Source: Microbacterium suwonense (GTDB lineage Bacteria > Actinomycetota > Actinomycetes > Actinomycetales > Microbacteriaceae). From it: DNA of 64,000 nt. Positions 30,209-38,958 of the stretch are shown here, piece by piece. The first letter of the stretch is position 1. Every line of letters begins with the position of its first letter. The notes below the pieces were generated by a model. That model saw only the letters and a program-made list of their open reading frames with translations, did not search any database and had not been told where the DNA came from. A program made the translations under genes and the position numbers. The DNA is taken from the NCBI RefSeq assembly GCF_030296555.1, contig NZ_AP027728.1, forward strand, positions 2,108,001 through 2,172,000, written 5' to 3'.

Positions 30209-32679
30209 GTGCACGATCCGCATCGCGATGCCGCCTGGCAGGCACTCGCCGATCCGCTCACATCGCCCGAGGCGCTGGCGAGCATCGTGTCCGCCTATCC
30301 GGAGTTCGGTTCGCAGGCCGCTCAGCATCCGAATGCCTATCCGGAGCTCGTCGCCTGGATCCAGCAATACGCCACCGCAGCCGCGGCGCAGCCGACGGCG
30401 GCTGCGGCGGAACCGCTGCCGCTCGAGTCAGCGACTGCGGATCCGATCCCGGCGGGTGCCGGTGGCGCGACAGCCCGCGCACCCCGACGCCGCCTGATGC
30501 CCGTCGCGCTCGCTGTGGTCACCGCATTGGTCGTGGGGGCTGCAGGCGTCACCGGCGCGATGGCGATCACGAAGATCATGGCGGGAACCGCCTCGGCCGA
30601 CGGTGGTGCCTCCGGCACGGGCGACTCGAACGGTTCCGGCACCGGGAAGGGTTCACCGGCGACGGGTTCCGACGCCGACTCGGATGACTCCGCAGGCGAG
30701 CGTGCGGATGCCGAAGGCGCCGTGCTGCCGTACACCGACACGGCATCCGGAGCCGCCGATCTGGCGCAGAAAGACGGGGGTGCGGAATCCGGGCCCATCG
30801 TGCTCATCCTCGACGCATCCGGCTCGATGGTCCGCGAGACCTCACCCGGGCGCACCCGCATGCAGGATGCGCAGCAGGCGATGACCACCGCGATCGGGAT
30901 GCTGCCGAAGGACGCGCAGGTCGGGATGCTGGTGTTCGGGACCGGCACGGGCAACGACGCCGCCGAGCAGGCGCAGGGCTGCACAGACGTCAAGACCGTG
31001 CAGGAGCTCGGTGTGCTCGACGCGAAGACGCTGACCTCTGCGGTGGCCAAGGTCACGCCCTCGGGATTCACCCCTCTGGGCCCATCGCTGCGCACCGCCG
31101 CGGACATGCTGCCCGCCGATGGCCCCGGCACCATCGTGCTGGTCTCGGATGGCGTCGACACCTGTTCTCCCCTCCGGCCTGCGAAGTGGCATCCGATCTG
31201 CGCAGCGGGAATCCCGCCCTGACGATCCATGCGGTCGGCTTCGCGATCGACGACGACGAACAGGCTCAGCAGCAGCTGCAGTGCATCGGCCGGGTCGGCG
31301 GTGGCGGCTATATCTCGGCGGCGAACGTGCAGCAGCTCAGTGCGCGCATCGCGCGCGCCACCGGCACGGACGCCGCGACCGTGCTCAGCGACACGGGGTT
31401 CCGCGGCATCCGGCTCGGCATGACACTCGACGAGGTGCGCGCGCGGGTACCCGGTTTCGAAGTGATCGACAAGAACAGCACGGGCGGTGTGGAGTATGTG
31501 TACGTCGAGTGCGACTGGGGCAGGATCGAGTTCCAGTCCGGAATCGCGACGCTGATCGCTCCGGAGAGCGGGGCGTCGACCCTCGACGGCGTGAGCGTGG
31601 GCGATGCCACCGCCGATGTCGAGTCGGTCTACGGGCCGGCTATCGACGGCGGTCACAACGAGCTCGGGATGTTCTCGGTGTACCGTCTCGCCGCTGACAG
31701 CCCCTACGCGTACCGCGTCTACGGCACCAAGAAGGTGGAGCGCATCGTGCTCTGCCGGTGCGTCCCCGAAGCGCTGGCCGGAGGCTTCTCGTCGTGGGAG
31801 ATCACCTACGACGGGGTGGGGCCGATTCAGCTCGGGATGACGGTGGAGGAACTACAGACGGCGCTGCCGGATGCCGCGGAGCTGGAACTTGCCGGCGACG
31901 ATGACCCGGTGACCTGGCAGCCCCTGGCCGACCAGGACTGGCTGAGCGTGGAGATCGCCGAGGGACAGGTCTCGAAGATCACCGTGCGCCCCATGGACCG
32001 GGACTCGTACCGGACCCGCGTGGACCGCGGGCCGTCGCTGCCGCACATGCGCGGCATTCGCATCGGCGACACCCTGAGCACGGTGACGAACATCATCCCG
32101 GGTGGGACGGAATACAACGTGCTCGCAGCCGGCATCCACAACTATGTCACCGCAACCCGCACCGGGCACGCGATCGCGTTCGAACCCGCCTGGACCGATG
32201 GTGACGTCGAGCTGCTGGGTGCCATTGTCTTGGCAGACGCGACCCTCGCCAACGTCAACTTCCCGGCTCCCGAGGTCACCGTCGTCGACTACAGTGCCTG
32301 GCCGGACGATCTGCGCGGCACGTGGTGCCAGCGAGACGACCCGGACATCTGTTTCAGCATCAAGAACCTGCTCGCATACAACCCCGGCGCATTCCTCGCC
32401 CACGGTCCCAACGAGGACGGCTATCAACCGGATGCGCATAGTTACGCCATCTGCCTGGATGACGACCTCGGCGGCGGCCAGTGCACCACCGCAATGACGC
32501 AGTACCTGACGTACTATCCGGAAGGCGTCGATGGGGACTGTCCCGGTGCGATCGCCGCGGGCTGGCCGGCCTGCGCGAACGACTACCCTCATGACACCGG
32601 CGAACCCCGGCTGGTGGTCCAGGCGAACCACCAGCAGGGTGAGCTGTATTGGGATGGTGCACCTCTGTACAAGCAGTGA
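30209..32679 (+). CDS. LRV-like, membrane-anchored von Willebrand factor A protein (frame break)
   Basis: About 823 residues restored; a C is missing in the run 31169-31172. The GTG at 30209 sits 5 nt after a perfect AGGAGG. The N-terminal LRV-like module (about 12-53; HPNAYPELVAWIQQ) is followed by a membrane helix (96-120), an Asp/Ser/Gly linker and a vWA domain with the MIDAS motif DASGSM (202-207) and LVSDGVDTC. Three further repeats of a GIRLGMTLDEV-type module (also IQLGMTVEEL and IRIGDTLSTV) occur in the rest. vWA domains bind protein partners through a divalent metal. It is the only plus-strand gene in the T7SS region. Confidence 0.82.
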
Positions 32680-32698
32680 CGCTGTACAAGCAGTGACG
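32665..32698. repeat. 17-bp tandem duplication across the stop codon
   Basis: ctgtacaagcagtgacg occurs twice head to tail. The first copy contains the stop codon of the vWA gene and the second lies just outside it, so the duplication does not alter the protein. It looks like a recent slippage event or an assembly artefact. Confidence 0.85.
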
Positions 32699-32813
32699 CG
32701 CCGCGCTGCGCGTGAGCCCACGACACAGCTCGGGTGCTTCGACTCGCTCGGCGACTGACAGTTCGGCGGCCGACGGTTCAGCGCGCCCGGGGTGGGATGC
32801 CCCCAGCACCGCC

Positions 32814-33595
32814 TCAGCGCACCTGGTCGGAGAGCTTCGCGTAGGCGGCCTTGACGTTCGCCTGAAGCGCCTCTGCGAGTGTCTCTGCGGCGTCCTCATC
32901 CAGCTCGTCGAACAGGCTCACCTGCGTTACGGTGTTCCCGTGCACGACCACTGCCTGCACCGTGTCGGATTGATACTCCCCGTCCCCCGCGACGCGTATA
33001 CGACGACATGTGACAGGCCGTCGTCCGTATCGGCGAGGACGGACAGGTCGCGGGAGGCATACGGCTCGGACTCGCCATATGAGCCGATCGTGAACTGAGA
33101 GCAGCCGTCGAGCAGCCCGAGCTGGTTCCCCGCCCAGGCCGAGGCGGCTTCGGGCGTAGCGAACTGCGTGACATCCATCCGACCGTGGATCGCCGCATCC
33201 TGACTCGCCCAGCGCGCACGGAAGCCGACGCTTCCGTTGTAGTACTCGACGATGAGGCCGATGCACTGCTCGGGATCAGTGGTGACTCCATCGGATTCGC
33301 CGATGGCTCCATATGCCGCGCTGACCTCCGCCACGGAGTCGATCCCCAGAACATCCGCGAACCCCTGCTCCGAAAGCAGCAGCCACTGCAGTTCGTCACC
33401 GGTGTACAACGCGGGCACGCCCGAGTCGAGCACCATTCCTTCGACGGGCGCCGTCTGCGGCACCTCCGCAACGGAGGCTGGCGGCGTCGATACCGGGGCC
33501 GGCAGCCCTGTGCTCAACGCCCAGACTGACGCCCCGGTCGCAACCAGCCCGACCGCGGTGACACCGGCGAGTGTCCAGATCAGCGACTTCTTCAT
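32814..33595 (-). CDS. PknH-like extracellular sensor domain protein (frame break)
   Basis: About 260 residues restored; a C is missing in the run 32984-32988. The ATG at 33595 has GGAGGA 4 nt upstream. One N-terminal membrane helix (about 5-25) is followed by an extracytoplasmic domain with LLLSEQGFADVLGI, a Cys in DPEQCIGL, and a second Cys in LLDGCSQF. The pattern and length resemble the sensor domain at the C-terminus of mycobacterial PknH, here without a kinase. It may act as a ligand-binding partner for the kinases. The gene is the last of the accessory unit and converges with the vWA gene. Confidence 0.6.
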
Positions 33596-33623
33596 CTTTC
33601 CTCCAGCACTCGGCGGAAGCCGG

Positions 33624-34706
33624 TCAGCCAATCGCCCCGATCACGTAGGCGAACAGCGCTGCCCCGGCGATCAGCGACGCCAGCCAGAGGTATCCGAGGA
33701 CCAGGCCGGCAATCGCCATGCCTCGGCCACGCTCACCCGTTCGTCGGATCTGCGAAAGGCCGATGTGGCCGAAGACCACGCACAACGGCCCCGTCGGCAG
33801 GAATGCGAGGATCAGTGCCAGCAGTGCCATCGTGTTCAGCGGCGGGATCCCGGATGCCTGAGGGCCGGGCAGAGGATATCCGGATGTCGCGTACGCGCCG
33901 CCGCTGGCTGGGAAGGCGGCGGAGCTCGCCCGCGCTGCCTCACGACGGTGGGAGAGCGATGAGAACCACAACGCCACCGCCACAGTCGCCGCCGCGGGGA
34001 TCATCATCACCAGCAGCTGCATAGCCGTCCGCACGGGCTCCGGCAGCGGGTAGTAGAGCGGGTAGGCGAACATCGACCCGATGGTCAGGACGACCAGGAT
34101 CGGCAGCCCCAGGTACCCGAGCGGACGCAACGGCCAGGCGATCGCCCATGCCAGGAAGAGCAGCGAGACGGCGACGAGGTGCATGAGCCCGCCCACCATG
34201 GCGGCGCCGAACAGCACACTGGGGACCCCGGCGACCACGACCAGCGCGATCGACGATATCCGACGCCCCAGACTCGGCGCTCCCACGGCTCCGATGACCG
34301 CAGCGATCGCCCCGAGGACGCTCATAACGCGCACGAGGCCCATCCCGCCCATCCCGTAGATGAAGTCGCTTCGCCCCAGCCCCAGCAGCAGAACGAGCGC
34401 GACTCCCCATGCCACCACCGCGAACACAGGGGCACCTCGCACAGAACGAGTGGAGTCCCGATTCCCCGAGCCGACGTCCGGACCCATCGCGACCGCGTCG
34501 GCTGATCGCATCTCGCTGCGCGCGCTGTGCGCAGCTCCGGCGACCTCCTGCGCCCACTCTCGCAGCTCCGAGTATGCGTTCGGATGGGCTCCGATCTGCG
34601 CCGCGAACTCCGGGTGCTCGGCGGCGACCTGAGCGAGACGCTCGGGTGTGGTGAGTGGAGTATGGATGTCGTCCCAGGCGCGAGACCGCGAATCGGGCAT
34701 GCCCAT
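33624..34706 (-). CDS. LRV-like and DUF4190 multi-pass membrane protein
   Basis: 360 residues. The N-terminal LRV-like module (about 12-55; TPLTTPERLAQVAAEHPEF and HPNAYSELREWAQE) is followed by about seven hydrophobic segments. The C-terminal pair (NTMALLALILAFLPTGPLC, then GLSQIRRTGERGRGMAIAG) matches DUF4190. The ATG at 34706 overlaps the stop of the DUF805-FHA gene (TGATG). A membrane scaffold role is a guess from topology. Confidence 0.75.
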   Translation of the reverse strand: MGMPDSRSRAWDDIHTPLTTPERLAQVAAEHPEFAAQIGAHPNAYSELREWAQEVAGAAHSARSEMRSADAVAMGPDVGSGNRDSTRSVRGAPVFAVVAWGVALVLLLGLGRSDFIYGMGGMGLVRVMSVLGAIAAVIGAVGAPSLGRRISSIALVVVAGVPSVLFGAAMVGGLMHLVAVSLLFLAWAIAWPLRPLGYLGLPILVVLTIGSMFAYPLYYPLPEPVRTAMQLLVMMIPAAATVAVALWFSSLSHRREAARASSAAFPASGGAYATSGYPLPGPQASGIPPLNTMALLALILAFLPTGPLCVVFGHIGLSQIRRTGERGRGMAIAGLVLGYLWLASLIAGAALFAYVIGAIG

Positions 34707-36069
34707 CAGTGAGCTCCGCTTCTGCGAATCGCCAGCACCAGGTCACCCAGGCGAATCTCCGCATCCGAGATGATCGAGTACGGCGCTTCGGACGCGAGCA
34801 CCATCTGCATTCCATCGGACATCGTCACTCGGGTGCCGTTGGTCGAGTTGAGATCGGTGATGGTGAGAACGCCCGGAGACGCGATCAGCTGCGCGTGCGT
34901 CTTCGAGATCGATTTCGCCGGATCGTCGAGTTTCACCAGCAGGGCCCCCGGTGCCGTCGGGTCCGCGGCAGGATCCCGACCGAGGCGAAGAGCGGAGGGC
35001 ACGACCAGCTGCCGCCCATCGGGAAGCACCAGCATCCACTCGGCCCGCGCCCGGTCCGACGCGATGCGCGTTACGTCGAGATCGTCGTCATCTTCAGTGA
35101 CGGCAGGAACCCCGGATGCGGACGCGGCCGGCGCCGGCGCCGGCGCAGCAGGCGATCCCCCGGAATCGACTGGATCAGCGCAGCAGGGCTCGCGGACGGG
35201 ACGGATGCCGAGGGCAGGGGTGCGGACGATCCTGCCGGTGCAGACGTCGGCGGGGCCGCAGGAACGGTCGGAACGACAGGCGCGGCCGGGACGGCGGGCG
35301 TCGCCGGGACGGCCGAGGGCATCTCCTGCTGCGGGGTCGAGTGCGATCCGGGTTGCGGAACCGTCGGAATAGGCGGAACAGGCGGGACGGGCGGAGCCGA
35401 TGGCACCGTCGGAACGGGCGGAGCCGCCTGAGCCGGAGGCATCGGCACCGCCGGCACGGCTCCTGACGGCGCTGACGCAGGCGGCACCGGCACCGGAGGC
35501 ACGGGCGGAACCGGGACCGCGGGGGTTGCACCTGCGTAGCCGCCGTGAGCCGGGTGTCGCTCAGGTGCGGGTCCGGCCGTCGGCGGCTGGTAGCCCGCCG
35601 GCGCACCGTGCGGCCCCTGCCGTGCGGCGGCGTCGAACTGCGCACCCGCGGGGTTCGACGCCTGCGCGAGGAAGACCAGCAGGATGATCGGCCCCGCAAA
35701 CGGGATCAGGTAGATGAACACCGTCGGCCACGCGTACCCGGCATCCTGCAGCCGGCGGATCGTCAGCGCGAGCTGCGGGACGATCGCCGCGATGGCGGCG
35801 AGCCACGCCAGCATGGCTAGCAAGCCTCCGAGCATCCCCGGCTGGCCTGTGTACGGGTTCGTGGTCATCACGGAGACCACGGCTGCGAAAAGGAACAGCG
35901 CGAAGAATCCGCCGGCGAGCACCAGCGCGACCTTCCAGTACTCCGCGAGACTGGCGCGACCGGTGAACGTGACGCCCTTCACGACGAAGCGCTTGAGCGC
36001 GGCACCGTACGGCGCTCCGGGATAGGGCTGGTCGAGCGGAGGCTCGTAGGGATTGGGGTTGTGCGTCAC
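34706..36069 (-). CDS. DUF805 membrane protein with C-terminal FHA domain (frame break)
   Basis: About 454 residues restored; one base is missing in the run 35157-35161. The N-terminal DUF805 domain (about 25-150; FTGRASLAEYWKVALVLAGG, with TIRRLQDAGYAW) has about four membrane helices. A Pro/Val/Ala-rich linker of about 150 residues has PPVPxVP repeats. The C-terminal FHA domain (about 350-450) has LGRDPAADP, SISKTHAQL and NSTNGT. The layout (membrane domain, long Pro linker, FHA) parallels the RDD-FHA protein of module A. It may bring kinase-phosphorylated partners to the membrane near the substrate genes. Confidence 0.82.
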
Positions 36070-36108
36070 GTCAGCTCTCTCTGAAATAGCGGATGGTCAT
36101 TCGGGCGA

Positions 36109-36990
36109 TCAAGGGGCGATCACGAGCCGTTGAGTGGTTCGCTTGTACTCGGCGTTTCCGTTGAACGTGTATGTTCCATCAGCATTCGGGTGCCAGACGC
36201 GGTCGGTCCTGACTGTGCCGAGGACAGGCTGGTAGCTCTTAGATCCCGGTGGCACAACATTCATCTCACTGACTCGGAACGATCCATCACGGTAGATCTC
36301 CTCGATGATCATCACGTGCCCTGGCGACGTAGAACCGGACGAGACGATTGCGCCGAGAGACGGAGGTGTGGTGGTTGTCCCGCCCATCCTGCCCGCCATC
36401 TCGAAACCGTTCCCCGTTCCTGAATGATCATTAGGTCGCCACGGCAAACCGAGTTCCTTGCGCCGCCAGGCGACCCACGAAGTGCACTCTCCTGCGTACG
36501 CTCCCATCCCATCAATGTGGTCATCGGGCGCACCGATCGCCTTCACATACCCGACCCGGCCAGCACTCAACGGTTCGGTCACTCCTGGCGCCGTGTCGCC
36601 GACATGCGCCTCCGGGTTGGGCTTAGGATCAGCGGGACGCGTCGTTCCCGAATACCCAGGAACGACACCGCCATCGCTAGGACGGGGCGCTGGAGCAGGC
36701 GAAACACGGGTGCCACTGCCATCCGCCGCACTCGCGCGCTCCTGCTCATCGGCATTCGCGCGCAGCTTCTGCGCGGCATCCCTCAATCGCGATGCCGCAT
36801 CGTGCACACGACGGCTGTGCTCCGAATCCCACTGCACGCGAAAATCAGCTGCGAACGGCCCCACCCAGGCGCTGATGCGGATGGCATTCCCCACCGTCAT
36901 CCGCCCCGCATCGAGCTCCTGTGCCCGCCGGTCGAACTGCGCGGCCAGCGTTCGAAGCTGTGCGACATCCGCGCCGTACATGGTGCTCAT
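36109..36990 (-). CDS. WXG100-like protein with CHAP peptidoglycan-hydrolase domain, probable T7SS effector
   Basis: 293 residues. The N-terminal about 92 residues form a WXG100-type helical hairpin (ADVAQLRTLAAQFDRRAQEL, turn W42-V-G44) almost identical to that of the protein encoded at 38510. A linker leads to a CHAP domain with catalytic Cys169 (AYAGECTSWVAWRR), His225 (PGHVMIIEE) and the usual SEMN motif, typical of amidases/endopeptidases that cut peptidoglycan peptides. No signal peptide is present, so export through the T7SS is expected. It could remodel the producer's own wall or act as a toxin. The start overlaps the upstream small gene (ATGA), which may encode its partner. Confidence 0.85.
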   Translation of the reverse strand: MSTMYGADVAQLRTLAAQFDRRAQELDAGRMTVGNAIRISAWVGPFAADFRVQWDSEHSRRVHDAASRLRDAAQKLRANADEQERASAADGSGTRVSPAPAPRPSDGGVVPGYSGTTRPADPKPNPEAHVGDTAPGVTEPLSAGRVGYVKAIGAPDDHIDGMGAYAGECTSWVAWRRKELGLPWRPNDHSGTGNGFEMAGRMGGTTTTPPSLGAIVSSGSTSPGHVMIIEEIYRDGSFRVSEMNVVPPGSKSYQPVLGTVRTDRVWHPNADGTYTFNGNAEYKRTTQRLVIAP

Positions 36991-37595
36991 CGGTCCACGC
37001 CCGTCACAGCCGCTGAAGCGGACCGAGACTCGGACATCACCGTGCGGACGAGCTGCCCGAGCCCGGACTCCGCCGCGGTCCTGATCCGCTCGAGCCGCTC
37101 GGGATCGGGTGACCTGACGTCGACGGATCCGGAGACGATGCGCAGATCAGCGATCGGCGCGTCCTCATCGAACACGGTGATGCGAAGCGCCGGATCCGCA
37201 CCCGCATCCGCCGCGCCCCGAACCAGATCCGCAAGGAGATCTGCACCCCCGGCGACATATTCGACCACCGCCCCGTGCAGGACTGCGACGGTGACGCTGT
37301 CGCCTGCGGTCAACACGATCGCCGGCGGGACCGCGCCGTCCTCCGACCGGACGCTCAGCCACGCGTCGGCACGCATGGCATCACTGGCGATGGCGCGCGA
37401 TACCGCCAGCTGCACCGCTGCCTCCTCGCTCCCCACTCGCTGCAGTCGATCGACCAGTTCCGAGAACTCCCCTGCGAAGTCACCGACCGCTATCCCGTAG
37501 TTCCGGATGGCTGCGACACCCTGCGCCGACGACGCGAGGAGCACGAGGGAGTCGAACGGCAGCACGATACCGTTCCACGATGCTGTACCAGTCAT
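36987..37595 (-). CDS. Hypothetical protein between two WXG-like effector genes
   Basis: 202 residues, with no recognised domain. Predicted alpha/beta content: strands near LPFDSLVLLAS and VTVAVLHGAVVEYVA, then helices (DLLADLVRGAADAG and LERIRTAAESGLGQLVRTV). It has no signal peptide or membrane helix, so it is cytoplasmic. It lies between the two effector genes and overlaps the CHAP gene start by 4 nt. Position and size fit an EspG-like chaperone or an immunity-type partner; the sequence alone does not decide. Confidence 0.6.
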   Translation of the reverse strand: MTGTASWNGIVLPFDSLVLLASSAQGVAAIRNYGIAVGDFAGEFSELVDRLQRVGSEEAAVQLAVSRAIASDAMRADAWLSVRSEDGAVPPAIVLTAGDSVTVAVLHGAVVEYVAGGADLLADLVRGAADAGADPALRITVFDEDAPIADLRIVSGSVDVRSPDPERLERIRTAAESGLGQLVRTVMSESRSASAAVTGVDR

Positions 37596-37604
37596 GTTTT
37601 CCTC

Positions 37605-38510
37605 TCAGAAGAGTTTGATCCCCGCGGCCAGAAGCCATTCGGCAGGCTTCTGAAGCACGCTCTCAGCGATCCTGTTGAGCCACGGCGCTTTGCGCTCCAC
37701 GTTGTCGTTGCCGAGATTGATGAATCCCTGCGGGCCCTGGTATCTGTCCGCGATGTCGGCCGGCGAGTACCCGCGGCTCTGCAACCACGCGGTGTGCGCG
37801 TCCTGCGCCGCGTGGTCGAGCGGAATGAAGAACCCCGTCATGTTCTTCAGGCTGTCCCAGAGGAACGACACCGGCCGCGGAACGACCGCGGCCGCGGTGT
37901 CGACGGCGGCGAGCATCCCGCCGGCGAGATCCCGGTCGCGGATCGCCTCGGCGAGTCGCGCCGTCGCATCTCCCAGGCTGACCCCCTTCAGAACCGACCC
38001 GAGGTAGGACCCGCCGGGGATCACTGTGAAGGCATCGAACTTCGACTTGGTGACGTACTCCACCGCCATCCCGGCGCCATCGACCCAGTACGCCGTCCCC
38101 GCCGCCGTGTCCACGACGACATCGACAGCACCGTCCAGCAGCTGCCCGAGGAGCGAGGGCCAGGGATGACGGCGACGGAAATCCTCTTCCTCTGGAACAC
38201 CGGTCCATTGACGGGAATCAAGCCTCCCGGCACCGCCCCCGTCGGCGGCGCTTGCCCGCTCCTGCTCGTCAGCGTTCGCACGCAGCCTCTGCGCAGCATC
38301 GCGAAGCCGCAAGGCAGCGTCGTGCACTCGACGGCTGTGCTCGGAGTCCCACTGCAGGCGGAACGTTGTCGCGAATGGTCCGATCCATGCGCTGATGCGA
38401 ATCGCATTGCCCACCGTCATCCGATCAGCGTCGAGCTGCTGTGCATGGCGATCGAACCGCGAAGCCAGCTGTCGCAGCTGTGCGACATCCGCACCGTACA
38501 TCCCGCTCAC
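37605..38510 (-). CDS. WXG100-like protein with unknown C-terminal domain, probable T7SS substrate
   Basis: 301 residues from a GTG at 38510 (RBS GAGGAG about 8 nt upstream). The N-terminal about 90 residues nearly duplicate those of the CHAP protein (ADVAQLRQLASRFDRHAQQL, turn AWIGPF). The C-terminal about 190 residues differ completely and contain hydrophobic segments (DGAVDVVVDTAAGTAYWVDG) and a charged tail (QGPQGFINLGNDNVERKAPW). No known toxin motif is seen. A shared export domain with exchangeable C-termini is the pattern of polymorphic secreted effectors. Confidence 0.75.
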   Translation of the reverse strand: MSGMYGADVAQLRQLASRFDRHAQQLDADRMTVGNAIRISAWIGPFATTFRLQWDSEHSRRVHDAALRLRDAAQRLRANADEQERASAADGGGAGRLDSRQWTGVPEEEDFRRRHPWPSLLGQLLDGAVDVVVDTAAGTAYWVDGAGMAVEYVTKSKFDAFTVIPGGSYLGSVLKGVSLGDATARLAEAIRDRDLAGGMLAAVDTAAAVVPRPVSFLWDSLKNMTGFFIPLDHAAQDAHTAWLQSRGYSPADIADRYQGPQGFINLGNDNVERKAPWLNRIAESVLQKPAEWLLAAGIKLF

Positions 38511-38583
38511 GATTCCAACTCCTCTCGACCTGCCGAGTCTCCCGACGGGCGGCGCAGCCCCGGTCCGCACCTCCCTGCCTGCG

Positions 38584-38850
38584 TCAGCCGTTCGAGGCCT
38601 GCTCCTGCTGGGCAGCATTCTGCTGCGCCTTGTTGGCCGCGTCGCGCAGTGCCTGTGCCACCTGGCGAAGAGCCGAGGTGTGCTGCCCCGTCCAGTCGTT
38701 GCGGAACTGCGTGGCGTCCGGCCCCTGCCACTGCGTGTTGTTGAGCACACCGGTCAGCGATGACAGGACGCCGTCGATGTCGCTCGCCTTCTGGTTGAGC
38801 TGCGAACTCAGCTGACGGACCTGCTGAACGTCAAGACCCCAAAGTGCCAT
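38584..38850 (-). CDS. WXG100 family protein (EsxA/EsxB-like)
   Basis: 88 residues, the classic length, with a helix-turn-helix hairpin and the W41-Q-G43 turn (NNTQWQGPDATQF). The ATG at 38850 follows an AGGAAGAG ribosome binding site. No YxxxD/E signal is obvious; the C-terminal helix ends in a Gln/Ala-rich stretch (NKAQQNAAQQEQASNG). It is the canonical small substrate of the system and heads the accessory unit. The gene lies just downstream of eccC. Confidence 0.92.
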   Translation of the reverse strand: MALWGLDVQQVRQLSSQLNQKASDIDGVLSSLTGVLNNTQWQGPDATQFRNDWTGQHTSALRQVAQALRDAANKAQQNAAQQEQASNG

Positions 38851-38933
38851 TTCTCTTCCTTTCGTCATCCGCCCGATCTGGCGGAACATCTGCTGTCGTT
38901 CGCAAAGCTATTGCCCGGCTGCGGGAGCCGTCG

Positions 38934-38951
38934 ATGGAGAATATTGACCAT
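38934..38951. promoter_or_regulatory. Palindromic operator-like site 6 (degenerate)
   Basis: atggagaatattgaccat keeps the atgg...ccat ends and a central AATATT but has changed inner G/C positions. It lies 84 bp upstream of the WXG100 start in the 108-bp gap after eccC. Confidence 0.4.
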
Positions 38952-38958
38952 CTGAAGC

